DNA of 19,946 bases from RECH01 sp964431105 (GCA_964431105.1 CAYSIR010000053.1:1-19946), one strand, 5' to 3'. Positions 5,882 to 12,818 are shown, counted from the first letter of the stretch. Program-made: numbers and translations. Notes: a model not told the origin generated them from the letters alone.

Positions 5882-7126
5882 AATTAACAGCAGCCGCACC
5901 GACTCCCCCGCCGCAATTCGAGTTTGACCAATGGGCACCATGGCTAAGCTATTGGTTTGGGCAAGGTTGATGAGATTTCCCGAACTGTGGCTTCCGGTGG
6001 CCAGGTCAAATTCGTATTCGCCATTGAGAAATCGGGCATAGCCCCATAGATAGGTTTCTCGTTTACCGCCAGCTTTCAAATCTTGCGCGGCTCGTCCATT
6101 GATGAACGCACATCGCCATTGGCTCGATGCGCCCGACAGTTTGCGGAGCGCGGGTAGCACGAAACGCCAAAAGCTGACCAGTGCAGATACTGGGTTGCCA
6201 GGTAGCCCTAGATATAGCCGCGATCGCTCGTTTGGTTCGTCCCCAGCAGGGGCGATACTCGCGACGGTTAGCGGTTTCCCAGGCTTAACAGCCACGGATC
6301 GAATATGCAGGGTGCCGCCCATATCCGTCAAGATGCGATCGATGTAGTCATAGTCTCCAACCGATACCCCACCAGAGGACAGTACTATGTCACTTTGGGC
6401 GAGTGCTTGGGCGATCGCGACCTTAATCGGCTCAGGTTCATCTGGCACAATGCCCAAACAGATGGGGTCAGCTCCAGCCTGGCGCACCAAGGCCGCTAGC
6501 GCATATTGGTTAGAATCAACAATCTGCCCCGTTTTCAGCGGTTGGTTAATGGAGACGAGTTCACTGCCGGTAGAGAGAATGGCGACCCGTGGCTTGCGAA
6601 AGACGGTCACGGTAGCGCATTGGGCCGCTGCCAATACTGCAATATCTGCTCCCTGAAGCCGCATTCCTGCCTGAAGTAGCCGCTGTCCGGCTTTGTGGTA
6701 AGAGCCTTTATAGCGCACAAAGGCATGGCGCTGGTGGGGCGGCTCCACAATCAGAACGCGATCGCCCTCTCGTTTGGTATTTTCCTGAATCACAATCGTA
6801 TCGGCTCCGGGCGGCATCATGCCGCCAGTGAAGATGCGGGCTGCCTGCCCTGCACCAATGACGTGCTGGGGGATGTGTCCGGCTGGAATCTCTTCAACAA
6901 TGGTTAACACAATGCGATTGCTATCGGCTTGGGTATCCATGAACCGTACCGCATAGCCATCCATCGCTGAGTTGTCCCAATGAGGAAAATCTAACGGACT
7001 GATGACATCTTCAGCCAAAATGCGATCGCTCGCGTCCACCAACGGCAGCTCTTCAACATCGTGTGTGGCATCTAGCGGAGTAATTAAATCTAGAATCTTT
7101 GCTTCAGCTTGATTTGCAGGGAGCAT
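5879..7126 (-). CDS. moeA: Molybdopterin molybdenumtransferase MoeA
   Basis: MoeA inserts molybdate into adenylylated molybdopterin, the last step of molybdenum cofactor synthesis, in the cytoplasm. At 415 residues it has normal length. Family motifs are in order: DNSAMDGYAV (51-60), FTGGMMPPGADTIVIQE (99-115), ILSTGSELV (183-191), SGGVSVGDYDY (251-261), VKPGKPLTVA (280-289) and GLPGNPVSALV (307-317). The C-terminal domain IV (VPIGQTRIAAGESVRLLLI) is complete. ATG at 7126 lacks a clear ribosome binding site. The gene stands alone and no other moa/moe/mob gene is in the window. In cyanobacteria the cofactor mainly serves nitrate reductase. Confidence 0.96.
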   Translation of the reverse strand: MLPANQAEAKILDLITPLDATHDVEELPLVDASDRILAEDVISPLDFPHWDNSAMDGYAVRFMDTQADSNRIVLTIVEEIPAGHIPQHVIGAGQAARIFTGGMMPPGADTIVIQENTKREGDRVLIVEPPHQRHAFVRYKGSYHKAGQRLLQAGMRLQGADIAVLAAAQCATVTVFRKPRVAILSTGSELVSINQPLKTGQIVDSNQYALAALVRQAGADPICLGIVPDEPEPIKVAIAQALAQSDIVLSSGGVSVGDYDYIDRILTDMGGTLHIRSVAVKPGKPLTVASIAPAGDEPNERSRLYLGLPGNPVSALVSFWRFVLPALRKLSGASSQWRCAFINGRAAQDLKAGGKRETYLWGYARFLNGEYEFDLATGSHSSGNLINLAQTNSLAMVPIGQTRIAAGESVRLLLI

Positions 7127-7330
7127 AACAGTACAAAATTGCCATATTTACCTAGATTAGCTTGAGATAGGTTCAGTCAGTCAACAGTTGACATCGTTGC
7201 CATCGAACGATCTAAAAATAGGGTTTGACCGCTGGATGCCAATCTAACACCACAACCGTCTGCCAATTTTCGGGAAAAAGACGTTAGATCCTTTGCTTCA
7301 TCACCGCTGCCGCCACCCTTCACCTATTTA
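7127..7330. other. Upstream region of moeA
   Basis: 204 bases with no supportable gene. GTCAACAGTTGAC (7181-7193) is a nearly perfect short palindrome, GTCAAC/GTTGAC around one base, and could be an operator for moeA. No -35/-10 pair is convincing. Confidence 0.35.
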
Positions 7331-7410
7331 GTAGTGGTATTCATGTAAAGATTTTGGGTAGCATGAACAACGCCTACACCATCAAAATCATTACCAATGG
7401 AAGACTACCC
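7331..7410 (-). repeat. F1 repeat, copy C (degenerate)
   Basis: It begins GTAGTGGTATTCATG and ends in CTACCC (7405-7410), which is the F1 layout in reverse orientation. The stem ends GTAAAGATTTTG (7345-7356) and CAAAATCATTAC (about 7383-7394) still pair with one mismatch, but the centre has lost its symmetry. Its core (TAGCATGAACAACGCC) resembles copy G. Confidence 0.75.
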
Positions 7411-7511
7411 GGAGAACTACCCAGCCGTTTTCAGCTTGGACTAGGCAGAGGCGATCGCACGACCAAAATAACTGCCGATCCCTTAAAAGTTCTAAAATTG
7501 CCGCTCAAATT

Positions 7512-7520
7512 TGCTATGAT
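7512..7520 (+). promoter_or_regulatory. Extended -10 promoter for tRNA-Thr
   Basis: TGCTATGAT (TATGAT at 7515-7520 with a TGN extension) ends 12 bases before the mature 5' end of the tRNA. The upstream region has only poor -35 matches (TTCTAA around 7490). The position and the absence of another gene make it the likely promoter. Confidence 0.5.
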
Positions 7521-7532
7521 GCTGTGTGGATT

Positions 7533-7605
7533 GCTGGTGTAGCTCAGTTGGTAGAGCAGCTGATTTGTAATCAGCCGGTCGCAAGTTCGAGTCTTGTCAC
7601 CAGCT
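7533..7605 (+). tRNA. tRNA-Thr (anticodon TGT)
   Basis: The cloverleaf is complete. The acceptor arm GCTGGTG (7533-7539) pairs perfectly with CACCAGC (7598-7604). TA follows at positions 8-9, the D stem is GCTC/GAGC, and the anticodon arm CTGATTTGTAATCAG has TGT in its loop. The T arm is GCAAG-TTCGAGT-CTTGT with one G-U, and the discriminator is T. CCA is not encoded. It reads ACA and related threonine codons and stands as a single transcription unit. Confidence 0.97.
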
Positions 7606-8106
7606 TTAGGAATTCAAAGGCTATCCTCCATTTGATCTCAGTGCTTCCTGTAGCCAGGCAGCTAGGCTTTATCCAATCCTAGCGGGCAGAGCTTGCATGT
7701 AGGATTGCTGACTCCGACGGATTTCGGTGATCTATAAATGGCTTGCCCTAAAGTAGTGCATATCTGTACTCAGCGTTGGGTTATTCTAGTCAGAACGTAC
7801 CCCGGACGGGTCATCATGTTATGCTCAAAACTGTTTAAATCCAGGGCTTGGAATGGCAAATCACGTAAGGCATTTCTAACAGCGACACTAAAGGTCAAAT
7901 GAAGGTCTTAGTATTCCTTATTTTTTGCTTCGTGCCAGGGTCTAGGAGATAAGAGTTAGCCAAACTGCATCTATTGGATTCTCTGAATGCGATCGCTCCC
8001 TGGAGATGATTAGAGCCGATCTCAAACGTCTTTCCCTTTGCCTAGCTACAGTGAATATTTACCTCTCTAGTTGATCTAAGACCCTGCTGGCGCTCAATGC
8101 GTTGCT
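7606..8106. other. Intergenic region without visible gene
   Basis: About 500 bases between tRNA-Thr and F1 copy D. One HIP1 site near 7988. No reading frame, terminator or repeat that I can support. Confidence 0.6.
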
Positions 8107-8185
8107 GATAGTTATCTATTGATAATGATTTTGATTGGTGTGGACAATGCCTACACCATCAAAATCATTACATGAATACTAATGC
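8107..8185 (+). repeat. F1 repeat, copy D
   Basis: TAATGATTTTGATTGGTGTG (8123-8142) faces TACACCATCAAAATCATTA (8152-8170) with one bulge. The flanks GATAGTTATCTATT and CATGAATACTA match the forward-orientation flanks of copies A and B. It stands 26 bases from F2 copy 1. Confidence 0.8.
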
Positions 8186-8210
8186 CAAGTTGCTGATGGT
8201 AATGGGTGCA

Positions 8211-8262
8211 GTGACAAGGAGTTCTGTAGACTCCTTGTCATAATCTAAGTAGGATTGCTATA
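8211..8262 (-). repeat. F2 hairpin repeat, copy 1
   Basis: TGACAAGGAGT (8212-8222) and ACTCCTTGTCA (8230-8240) form an 11-bp stem with a 7-base loop, followed by TAATCTAAGTAGGATTGCTA. The reverse complement begins TATAGCAATCCTA, the same opening as the copy at 19894. Confidence 0.75.
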
Positions 8263-8283
8263 TGCCAAGTCCGTTTATGCACA

Positions 8284-8368
8284 AACCAAGAATAAGCATC
8301 AGTAGCTACAGCCCTCGCTGTGGTTTTCAGCTTATTTATTTTTAGGGGTTTTCAATCCAGATTTAGTC
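8284..8368 (+). repeat. F3 repeat, left copy
   Basis: AGCATCAGTAGC (8295-8306), then GGTTTTC, then TTCAATCCAGATTTAGT (8351-8367) align in the same order and direction with 9609-9670 downstream of the lipoprotein gene. It ends about 28 bases before the ATG, so it occupies the position of the promoter and 5' leader. Confidence 0.5.
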
Positions 8369-8395
8369 ATATTAATTATTCAGTCGATCTTACTC

Positions 8396-9433
8396 ATGAG
8401 AATGCACAAGCTGCTCCCCTTTCTGGCAATCATTTGTCTGAGTCTTACGATGGTGACAGGCTGTAATCAATCTGAAACGTCAGATATGACGGCTGATTCG
8501 GCAGCCCTCGAATCAGCACCACTGGTGATGGGTTATAGTAATTGGGCCGGTTGGTGGCCTTGGGCGATCGCTGAAGAAGAAGGCTTGTTTGAAGCCAACG
8601 GAGCTAACGTACAACTGCGCTGGTTTGATAGCTATCGGGCATCCATAGAAGCGTTCGCTGCTGGGCAGACAGACTTCAATAGCCAAACCCTAAACGATAC
8701 AATTTCCTTTGCGGGAAATTCGGTAAACGGTCAGGTTGTGGTGCTAGTAAATGACCATTCCGCTGGCAATGACAAAGTGATTGTGACAGAAAACATTAAC
8801 TCAATTGAAGACCTAGCAGGTAAAGATGTAGGACTTGAAGAGAGGGTCGTCGGTGACTTTATGTTGACCCTAGCCCTCGCAGAATCTGGAATGTCACGAG
8901 ATAATATCACTGTAAAAAACCTATCAACCGAAGAAGCTACGGTGGCATTTGCGGCAGGTCAGTTGGATGCAGTTGTGGCTTGGCCGCCGTACTGGATGAC
9001 GGCACGCCGCCAGCAAGATAGCAGAGAATTGCTCAGTTCTAGGGACTATCCTAGTGCGATTCCAGATTTGCTCGTCGCGAGTCGGGCTGTGGTGGATGCG
9101 CGCTCGAATCAAGTGCAGGCATTGGTAAATACCTGGTTTGATATTTTGGCATTCATGGAAGAAAATCCCGATCGCGCTCAGGAAATTATGGCTGCTCGCG
9201 CTGATGTTTCCCTTGAAGATTTCCAGCTATTTACGGAAGGAACTAAGATTTTTACTGTTGAAGATAATTTACAAGCGTTCAGCATTGGTGAAGATATGAA
9301 ATATATGCCGTTCGCCTCGGTGAAAATGGCAGACTTTATGGTCAGCATGGGCTTTATCCCTAAAGAGGCTGTGCCTGACCTCAATGCTATGTTGGACGAT
9401 CGCTTTGTTAGGGCTTATGCTGAAGTGAAGTAA
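8396..9433 (+). CDS. ABC-transporter substrate-binding lipoprotein (NrtA/SsuA/ThiY class)
   Basis: This 345-residue protein starts with a lipoprotein signal peptide: basic MRMHK, a hydrophobic core, and lipobox VTGC with C23 as the lipidation site. The mature part has the NMT1/SsuA-like periplasmic-binding fold: YSNWAGWWPWAIAEEEGLFE near the N-terminus, FAAGQTDF, then LAGKDVGLEE and FAAGQLDAVVAWPPYW. From memory, the paired YSNWxGW and LVNDxSxGND motifs resemble the subgroup linked to urea or guanidine carboxylase gene sets, so a small nitrogen compound is a reasonable guess. Nitrate, sulfonate or thiamine precursors remain possible. No permease or ATPase gene is adjacent, so it is an orphan. 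No good ribosome site precedes ATG 8396, and ATG 8402 is an alternative. Confidence 0.85.
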   Translation: MRMHKLLPFLAIICLSLTMVTGCNQSETSDMTADSAALESAPLVMGYSNWAGWWPWAIAEEEGLFEANGANVQLRWFDSYRASIEAFAAGQTDFNSQTLNDTISFAGNSVNGQVVVLVNDHSAGNDKVIVTENINSIEDLAGKDVGLEERVVGDFMLTLALAESGMSRDNITVKNLSTEEATVAFAAGQLDAVVAWPPYWMTARRQQDSRELLSSRDYPSAIPDLLVASRAVVDARSNQVQALVNTWFDILAFMEENPDRAQEIMAARADVSLEDFQLFTEGTKIFTVEDNLQAFSIGEDMKYMPFASVKMADFMVSMGFIPKEAVPDLNAMLDDRFVRAYAEVK

Positions 9434-9600
9434 GTTGGTGTTGGGTTATATTGCTCATTGTTTAACCGTATCATTAGTCTTATCTTCTGTTTTTTCTTGA
9501 AACTTACTTGCTCTGCTATGATCCACCATCGCGAATGACTAGCGGCTAGGTGAAAAAGTCCTCTAAAGCAGAATGATGCTAAGTCCTGCGGACAAAACCC
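9434..9600. other. Downstream of lipoprotein gene
   Basis: 167 bases with no gene and no convincing intrinsic terminator. The F3 repeat follows. Confidence 0.5.
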
Positions 9601-9675
9601 CAAAATGAGCATTAGTAGCGTTGTAGGGCTTAGCCTGCTTTTCTTTAAGAAGTTTCAAGCCAGATTTTGTATGAG
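9601..9675 (+). repeat. F3 repeat, right copy
   Basis: AGCATTAGTAGC (9609-9620), GCTTTTC and TTTCAAGCCAGATTTTGT (9654-9671) correspond to the left copy before the lipoprotein gene. The middle parts differ but both contain GC-rich, partly self-complementary sequence (AGGGCTTAGCCT here). Both copies have the same direction. Confidence 0.5.
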
Positions 9676-9760
9676 AATGTCGTGATGCGATCGCCCCAAC
9701 CACGGTTCACTGGCCGGTTGACTGAGCAATCAGAGGCTATCCGGTGCTAGAGTTGGGGAT

Positions 9761-9813
9761 CTATTGCCATCCTATTTGAATTGTGATGAGGATTCCTGCG
9801 GACTTCTTATCAC
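9761..9813 (+). repeat. F2 hairpin repeat, copy 2
   Basis: CTATTGCCATCCTATTTGAA and the following GTGATGAGGATTCC...CTTCTTATCAC line up with the copy at 19894-19946. The hairpin is imperfect here (GTGATGAGGATTCC against GGACTTCTTATCAC). It lies 36 bases before F1 copy E. Confidence 0.75.
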
Positions 9814-9849
9814 GACACTGTCATTTACAACTCATTTAGGGTTGTTATG

Positions 9850-9930
9850 TGGGTAGTAGTTTCATGTAAGGATTTTGGGGTGTGTGGGCGTCGCCCACAC
9901 ACCCCAAAATCCTTACCAATAAAGGGCTAT
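9850..9930 (-). repeat. F1 palindromic repeat, copy E
   Basis: Arms 9866-9890 and 9892-9916 are perfect 25-base reverse complements around T9891. The arm reads GTAAGGATTTTGGGGTGTGT then GGGCG, differing from copy A at several positions with every change matched in the opposite arm. The flank GGGTAGTAGTTTCAT on the left shows reverse orientation. Confidence 0.9.
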
Positions 9931-10051
9931 TGTCACATGAAGAGAGCTTGATAGATGGCGCAAAAAATGGAACGGATTGTTCACACAAAAGAGGTAAATT
10001 TAGAATGGATTCGCTAAAATGTGAAGAGATGTAACAACTGTAGGAAATTTT

Positions 10052-10423
10052 ATGCAAACTCTCTTCCAAATGGCTGCGCCGTTAGCGCGAAAAGTAGGTC
10101 GGTGGACGGCTGTGCTGGTAGCGCTGATTGTGCTACAAACGGCGATCGCATGGCCAGCAATGGCTAAGGATATAGATGCAGGCAAGCAGTATATCGCTGC
10201 CGATGGTACAGATCTAACTGCTGTGGTCAATTGTATTCCGCGCGAACTGAGTCAAGGCGATCTAAAGCGAGCGATCGCGGAATCTGGTCAAGATTATTTA
10301 GAGCGCGTCTTTCAAACGAAAGATAACTATGATGACTACAATATTGGGCCACTAGAGCAAGAATTTCAGACCTGTTTGCAGCAGAAAGGAGTCACGCCAG
10401 AGGTTCGGCGGCAGCAGCGCTGA
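10052..10423 (+). CDS. Small exported protein of unknown function
   Basis: 123 residues. The N-terminus has basic residues (RKVGR), a hydrophobic stretch (about 19-33) and a signal peptidase I site after AMA (residue 38), so the mature product is about 85 residues in the periplasm or thylakoid lumen. The mature part is acidic and helical-looking, with two cysteines, C61 (VVNCIPREL) and C108 (FQTCLQQKG), that could form a disulfide. There is no CxxCH haem site and no lipobox. ATG at 10052 has AGGA (10042-10045) six bases upstream. I do not recognise the family. It is monocistronic and ends about 100 bases from a gene on the other strand. Confidence 0.75.
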   Translation: MQTLFQMAAPLARKVGRWTAVLVALIVLQTAIAWPAMAKDIDAGKQYIAADGTDLTAVVNCIPRELSQGDLKRAIAESGQDYLERVFQTKDNYDDYNIGPLEQEFQTCLQQKGVTPEVRRQQR

Positions 10424-10522
10424 GCTTGGATTCATCGTGCTGCATTTTCATATCAATTGGTTTCCTAGATAAGCCTGTCGTTTGCTAAGCGATCGCTGGC
10501 GTGCAGTCCAGAAATGCTAGGT

Positions 10523-10855
10523 TTACGTTACTTCACTCCAAATTAGCTTCAATCGTCGTGAAAAGCCTCCGCGCTGCTCATGGCGTTTTTTTTGTACCTG
10601 CTCTACGTGCGATCGCTCTATCCCCTCTGCCAAACAGATGGCATCAATCACTTCTAGCAGATCTGCCAATTCCTCTACCAATTCATCAGGAGATGCTGCT
10701 GCTACTTCTTGCGCTTCTTCTATCCCCTTTTGTCGCAGTGCCCTCCGATAGTCGGTTTCTGACATCACCTCTGCTTTGTAGCGATTGCCCGATTGCTCAA
10801 TAATGTCAGGAATGCGATCGCGCACTAGCTTATTCACCATACGATGATTCGACAC
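10523..10855 (-). CDS. MazG-like NTP pyrophosphohydrolase
   Basis: A 110-residue protein with KLVRDRIPDIIEQSG at its N-terminus and EEAQEVAAASPDELVEELAD in the middle. These are hallmarks of the all-alpha NTP pyrophosphohydrolase superfamily (MazG / phosphoribosyl-ATP pyrophosphohydrolase-like). The acidic E..E and E..D pairs are the expected Mg2+ ligands. Members of this short KLVRDRIP group are thought to remove damaged or non-standard nucleotides. I choose GTG at 10855 because GGAGG (minus strand of 10863-10867) stands 7 bases before it. ATG at 10840 is the alternative. The frame stays open upstream to 11071 but overlaps the next gene and is not protein-like there. It lies 122 bases downstream of the membrane-protein gene, possibly in one transcript. 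Confidence 0.85.
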   Translation of the reverse strand: MSNHRMVNKLVRDRIPDIIEQSGNRYKAEVMSETDYRRALRQKGIEEAQEVAAASPDELVEELADLLEVIDAICLAEGIERSHVEQVQKKRHEQRGGFSRRLKLIWSEVT

Positions 10856-10977
10856 AATCAGTCCTCCATTCAACGCCTTTACGCACCAGTTGTTCGACCG
10901 TTTGCGTAACAAATAACTTTCAAGACAGGCAAGGGATGTTGAACCCTCGTTTTGCATTTCTTGGCGATGCGATCGCT

Positions 10978-11412
10978 CTAAAACCGTCCCCACCATTGCC
11001 CGCCGCGAAAGCGCCAGCGCGGAAAAATAATCCGCATCAGACTTTGAGAGACAGTAAAAAATCCTAGCCACACTATACTGTAGTGCCAGACAAAGATATC
11101 AATTGGCATGGTGCGATCGAGTCCAGGTAAGCCAATGGTTTTGAATGCGATCGCCAGAACTAACCCTTCCCAAATGCCCGCCGCTAGTTGCAGCAGCGCC
11201 GGCCAGTCGTGATCCCAACGATACTGTTGAATTTTATGATAGACCGCATCCCAGCCTAACCCTAGCAGCGCGACATAGCCTAGCACCCAAAAAAAAGGCA
11301 GGTTGACCCCAGTATTAGCATATCTCCACAAAAAAAGGACTGTAACCCCGCTGCCAACGGTGGCTAACAGTAATAATCGAGTTTGCCAACGACCGAGTAA
11401 GGTAGGTGTCAT
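10978..11412 (-). CDS. Hypothetical membrane protein
   Basis: 144 residues starting MTPTLLGRWQ. Four hydrophobic segments are visible: about 12-28 (LLLLATVGSGVTVLFLW), 38-54 (PFFWVLGYVALLGLGW), 74-92 (LLQLAAGIWEGLVLAIAF) and 106-124 (IFVWHYSIVWLGFFTVSQ). The C-terminus is basic and aromatic (FPRWRFRGGQWWGRF). I do not recognise the family. An earlier in-frame ATG at 11487 would overlap the creatininase gene by 65 bases and adds a non-membrane tail, so I prefer 11412, 10 bases after the creatininase stop. That spacing suggests co-transcription with it. No strong ribosome site is seen. Confidence 0.75.
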   Translation of the reverse strand: MTPTLLGRWQTRLLLLATVGSGVTVLFLWRYANTGVNLPFFWVLGYVALLGLGWDAVYHKIQQYRWDHDWPALLQLAAGIWEGLVLAIAFKTIGLPGLDRTMPIDIFVWHYSIVWLGFFTVSQSLMRIIFPRWRFRGGQWWGRF

Positions 11413-11422
11413 AGTTGATATG

Positions 11423-12235
11423 CTAGGATTTCCAGGCTTGGGGTTGACGAAATGTATAAATATCTTTGATGACTTGCACCCAACCATCGGTCACAGAATC
11501 CATGATGCGATCGCCCTTTTCTTTGGTGGCTACGGTTGGATCGCCCAACGTTCCGCTGCGGCTGAGGTCGCGGGTTGCCCAAGCAAAGGGTAACTTACCT
11601 TCCATACTAAGTAAACTGTCTGCGGGTAAACCGTGGGGATATTCAGCTTGAGCGCATTCCATTTTAACCTGATCAGGTAAGACTGATAGCATCACGCTGG
11701 TTTCCGCATCGCCAGCATGGATACCCAGTTCTTTCTCCTTATCTGTCATTAGTTTGCCAGCTTCATGGGGCGCTCGCCAGGTAAACAGCGGAAACACCAG
11801 AAAGTCTTCGTGCTGTTGATGCAGATCCCGCGCCACAATGTCCATTATTTGTGGCTGACCACCGTGGGCATTCAGCAGCACCAATTTACGAAATCCGGCC
11901 CGGTAGACACTTTCAGCAACTTCCATCAGCACTGCAATCAGCGTTTGGGCTGACAGCGTAATCGTTCCTGGAAAGTGCCAATGTTCATTGGATTTGCCGT
12001 AGCACAGGGGCGGCAGGGCATAGGCCGGAATCTCATTATCTAGTTTTTCTAATGCGCCGCCAGCCACCGATGCAGCGATCGCAGAATCCACCGCCACAGG
12101 CAAATGCGGGCCATGTTGTTCGATCGCTCCCACCGGTTGAATGATGACCGTATTTTCTTTATCTGGCATGGATTCAATGTCCGTCCAGGTGAGATAGGCA
12201 AAAAAGCGATGGGGAGGAATAAAGCCGTGCAGCAT
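11423..12235 (-). CDS. Creatininase-family amidohydrolase
   Basis: This 270-residue metalloenzyme has the creatininase family signature VGAIEQHGPHLPVAVD (35-50), which supplies E39, H41 and D50, plus NAHGG (122-126, H124) and HAGDAETS (173-180, E178). These are the expected divalent-metal ligands, so the active site looks intact. The family includes creatinine amidohydrolase, the FAPy deformylase of archaeal flavin synthesis and mycofactocin peptidase MftE. The substrate cannot be chosen from sequence, and creatinine is unlikely as a role in a phototroph. It is the first gene of a minus-strand cluster with a membrane protein and a MazG-like enzyme. The start at 12235 lacks a clear ribosome site. 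Confidence 0.92.
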   Translation of the reverse strand: MLHGFIPPHRFFAYLTWTDIESMPDKENTVIIQPVGAIEQHGPHLPVAVDSAIAASVAGGALEKLDNEIPAYALPPLCYGKSNEHWHFPGTITLSAQTLIAVLMEVAESVYRAGFRKLVLLNAHGGQPQIMDIVARDLHQQHEDFLVFPLFTWRAPHEAGKLMTDKEKELGIHAGDAETSVMLSVLPDQVKMECAQAEYPHGLPADSLLSMEGKLPFAWATRDLSRSGTLGDPTVATKEKGDRIMDSVTDGWVQVIKDIYTFRQPQAWKS

Positions 12236-12263
12236 AAATTTTTAAGCCAGTCAACATAATGAG

Positions 12264-12346
12264 TGGGTAGTCCTCGACTGGTAAGGATTTTAGGTGGTGT
12301 AGGCGTTGCCTAACCACCCAAAATCCTTACATGAATACCACTACCG
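12264..12346 (+). repeat. F1 repeat, copy F, with possible target duplication
   Basis: TGGGTAG (12264-12270) and CTACC (12341-12345) are the outer ends. GTAAGGATTTT (12281-12291) and AAAATCCTTAC (12320-12330) form the stem base, and the centre has a one-base loss and a mismatch. ATGAG stands directly before the left end (12259-12263) and again at 12347-12351, as expected of a 5-bp duplication on insertion. Confidence 0.85.
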
Positions 12347-12442
12347 ATGAGTGAATTTTAGCGTGAAGCTTGTTTGAAAATGAACGGCGTGTTGGGTCTG
12401 GTCATCGCCTCAAAAAAACACAAATTCATGTAAGGACACCCA

Positions 12443-12474
12443 AAACACAAATCGCCCTGGGGGGACAGGGCGAT
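12443..12474 (-). terminator. Intrinsic terminator of the 77-residue gene
   Basis: ATCGCCCTG (12451-12459) and CAGGGCGAT (12466-12474) form a 9-bp GC-rich stem with a 6-base loop. On the minus strand the stem is followed by TTGTGTTTT, so it can stop transcription of the gene at 12585-12818. Confidence 0.55.
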
Positions 12475-12584
12475 CGCGTTGTGACGATATTAAGGATGGA
12501 TCGCGTTTAGCGCACAGCAAAAAACGAAACCCACTCCAGCAGAAACGATTTCAGGACGGGTCTCAAACGGCTAACGCTATAGCC

Positions 12585-12818
12585 CTAGACCAACTCCAGC
12601 ATCGCGGAAAGCTCGGTCGAAATCTGGAGATGACCACGCAGAGCGGCCCGCAACAGTCGATCGATGGCGCGGCGCTCATCTTCATTCAGAGATTCCTCGC
12701 ACAGTGCCGCCATTAGTCCGTAGCGATCGGCAAGGGTCAACCTGCCGGATCGACTGACCTGAGCAAATAGCTCGGCGATCGCACCTGGAATCAAACTAAT
12801 TGGGGGAAACGAATGCAT
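12585..12818 (-). CDS. Small soluble protein of unknown function
   Basis: 77 residues, MHSFPPISLIPGAIAELFAQ, continuing with GRLTLADRYGLMAALCEESL and a basic helical part RRAIDRLLRAALRGHLQI. It is leucine- and alanine-rich and predicted helical, without signal peptide or membrane segment. Short cyanobacterial proteins with a LTLADRYGLMAAL-type core are, as I recall, common and uncharacterised. The even protein-like composition and a terminator downstream support a real gene. No obvious ribosome site precedes ATG 12818. Confidence 0.65.
   Translation of the reverse strand: MHSFPPISLIPGAIAELFAQVSRSGRLTLADRYGLMAALCEESLNEDERRAIDRLLRAALRGHLQISTELSAMLELV

Larger units (their letters stand above)
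12236..12584. other. Intergenic region with F1 copy F and a terminator
   Basis: It holds F1 copy F (12264-12346), a small F1-like fragment ATTCATGTAAGG (about 12425-12436) and a minus-strand terminator hairpin (12451-12474). The promoter of the creatininase cluster must lie beside or inside F1 copy F. Confidence 0.6.

Noticed and set aside
7354..7542. 62-residue plus-strand frame
   Set aside because: It begins inside F1 copy C and ends inside tRNA-Thr, so it is not a gene.
8211..8262. F2 hairpin as an intrinsic terminator
   Set aside because: No gene ends just before it on either strand and no T tract follows. The same sequence recurs beside other F1 copies.
10856..11071. Upstream extension of the MazG-like frame
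   Set aside because: GTG at 10855 has an ideally placed GGAGG. The extension overlaps the membrane-protein gene and does not resemble the family.
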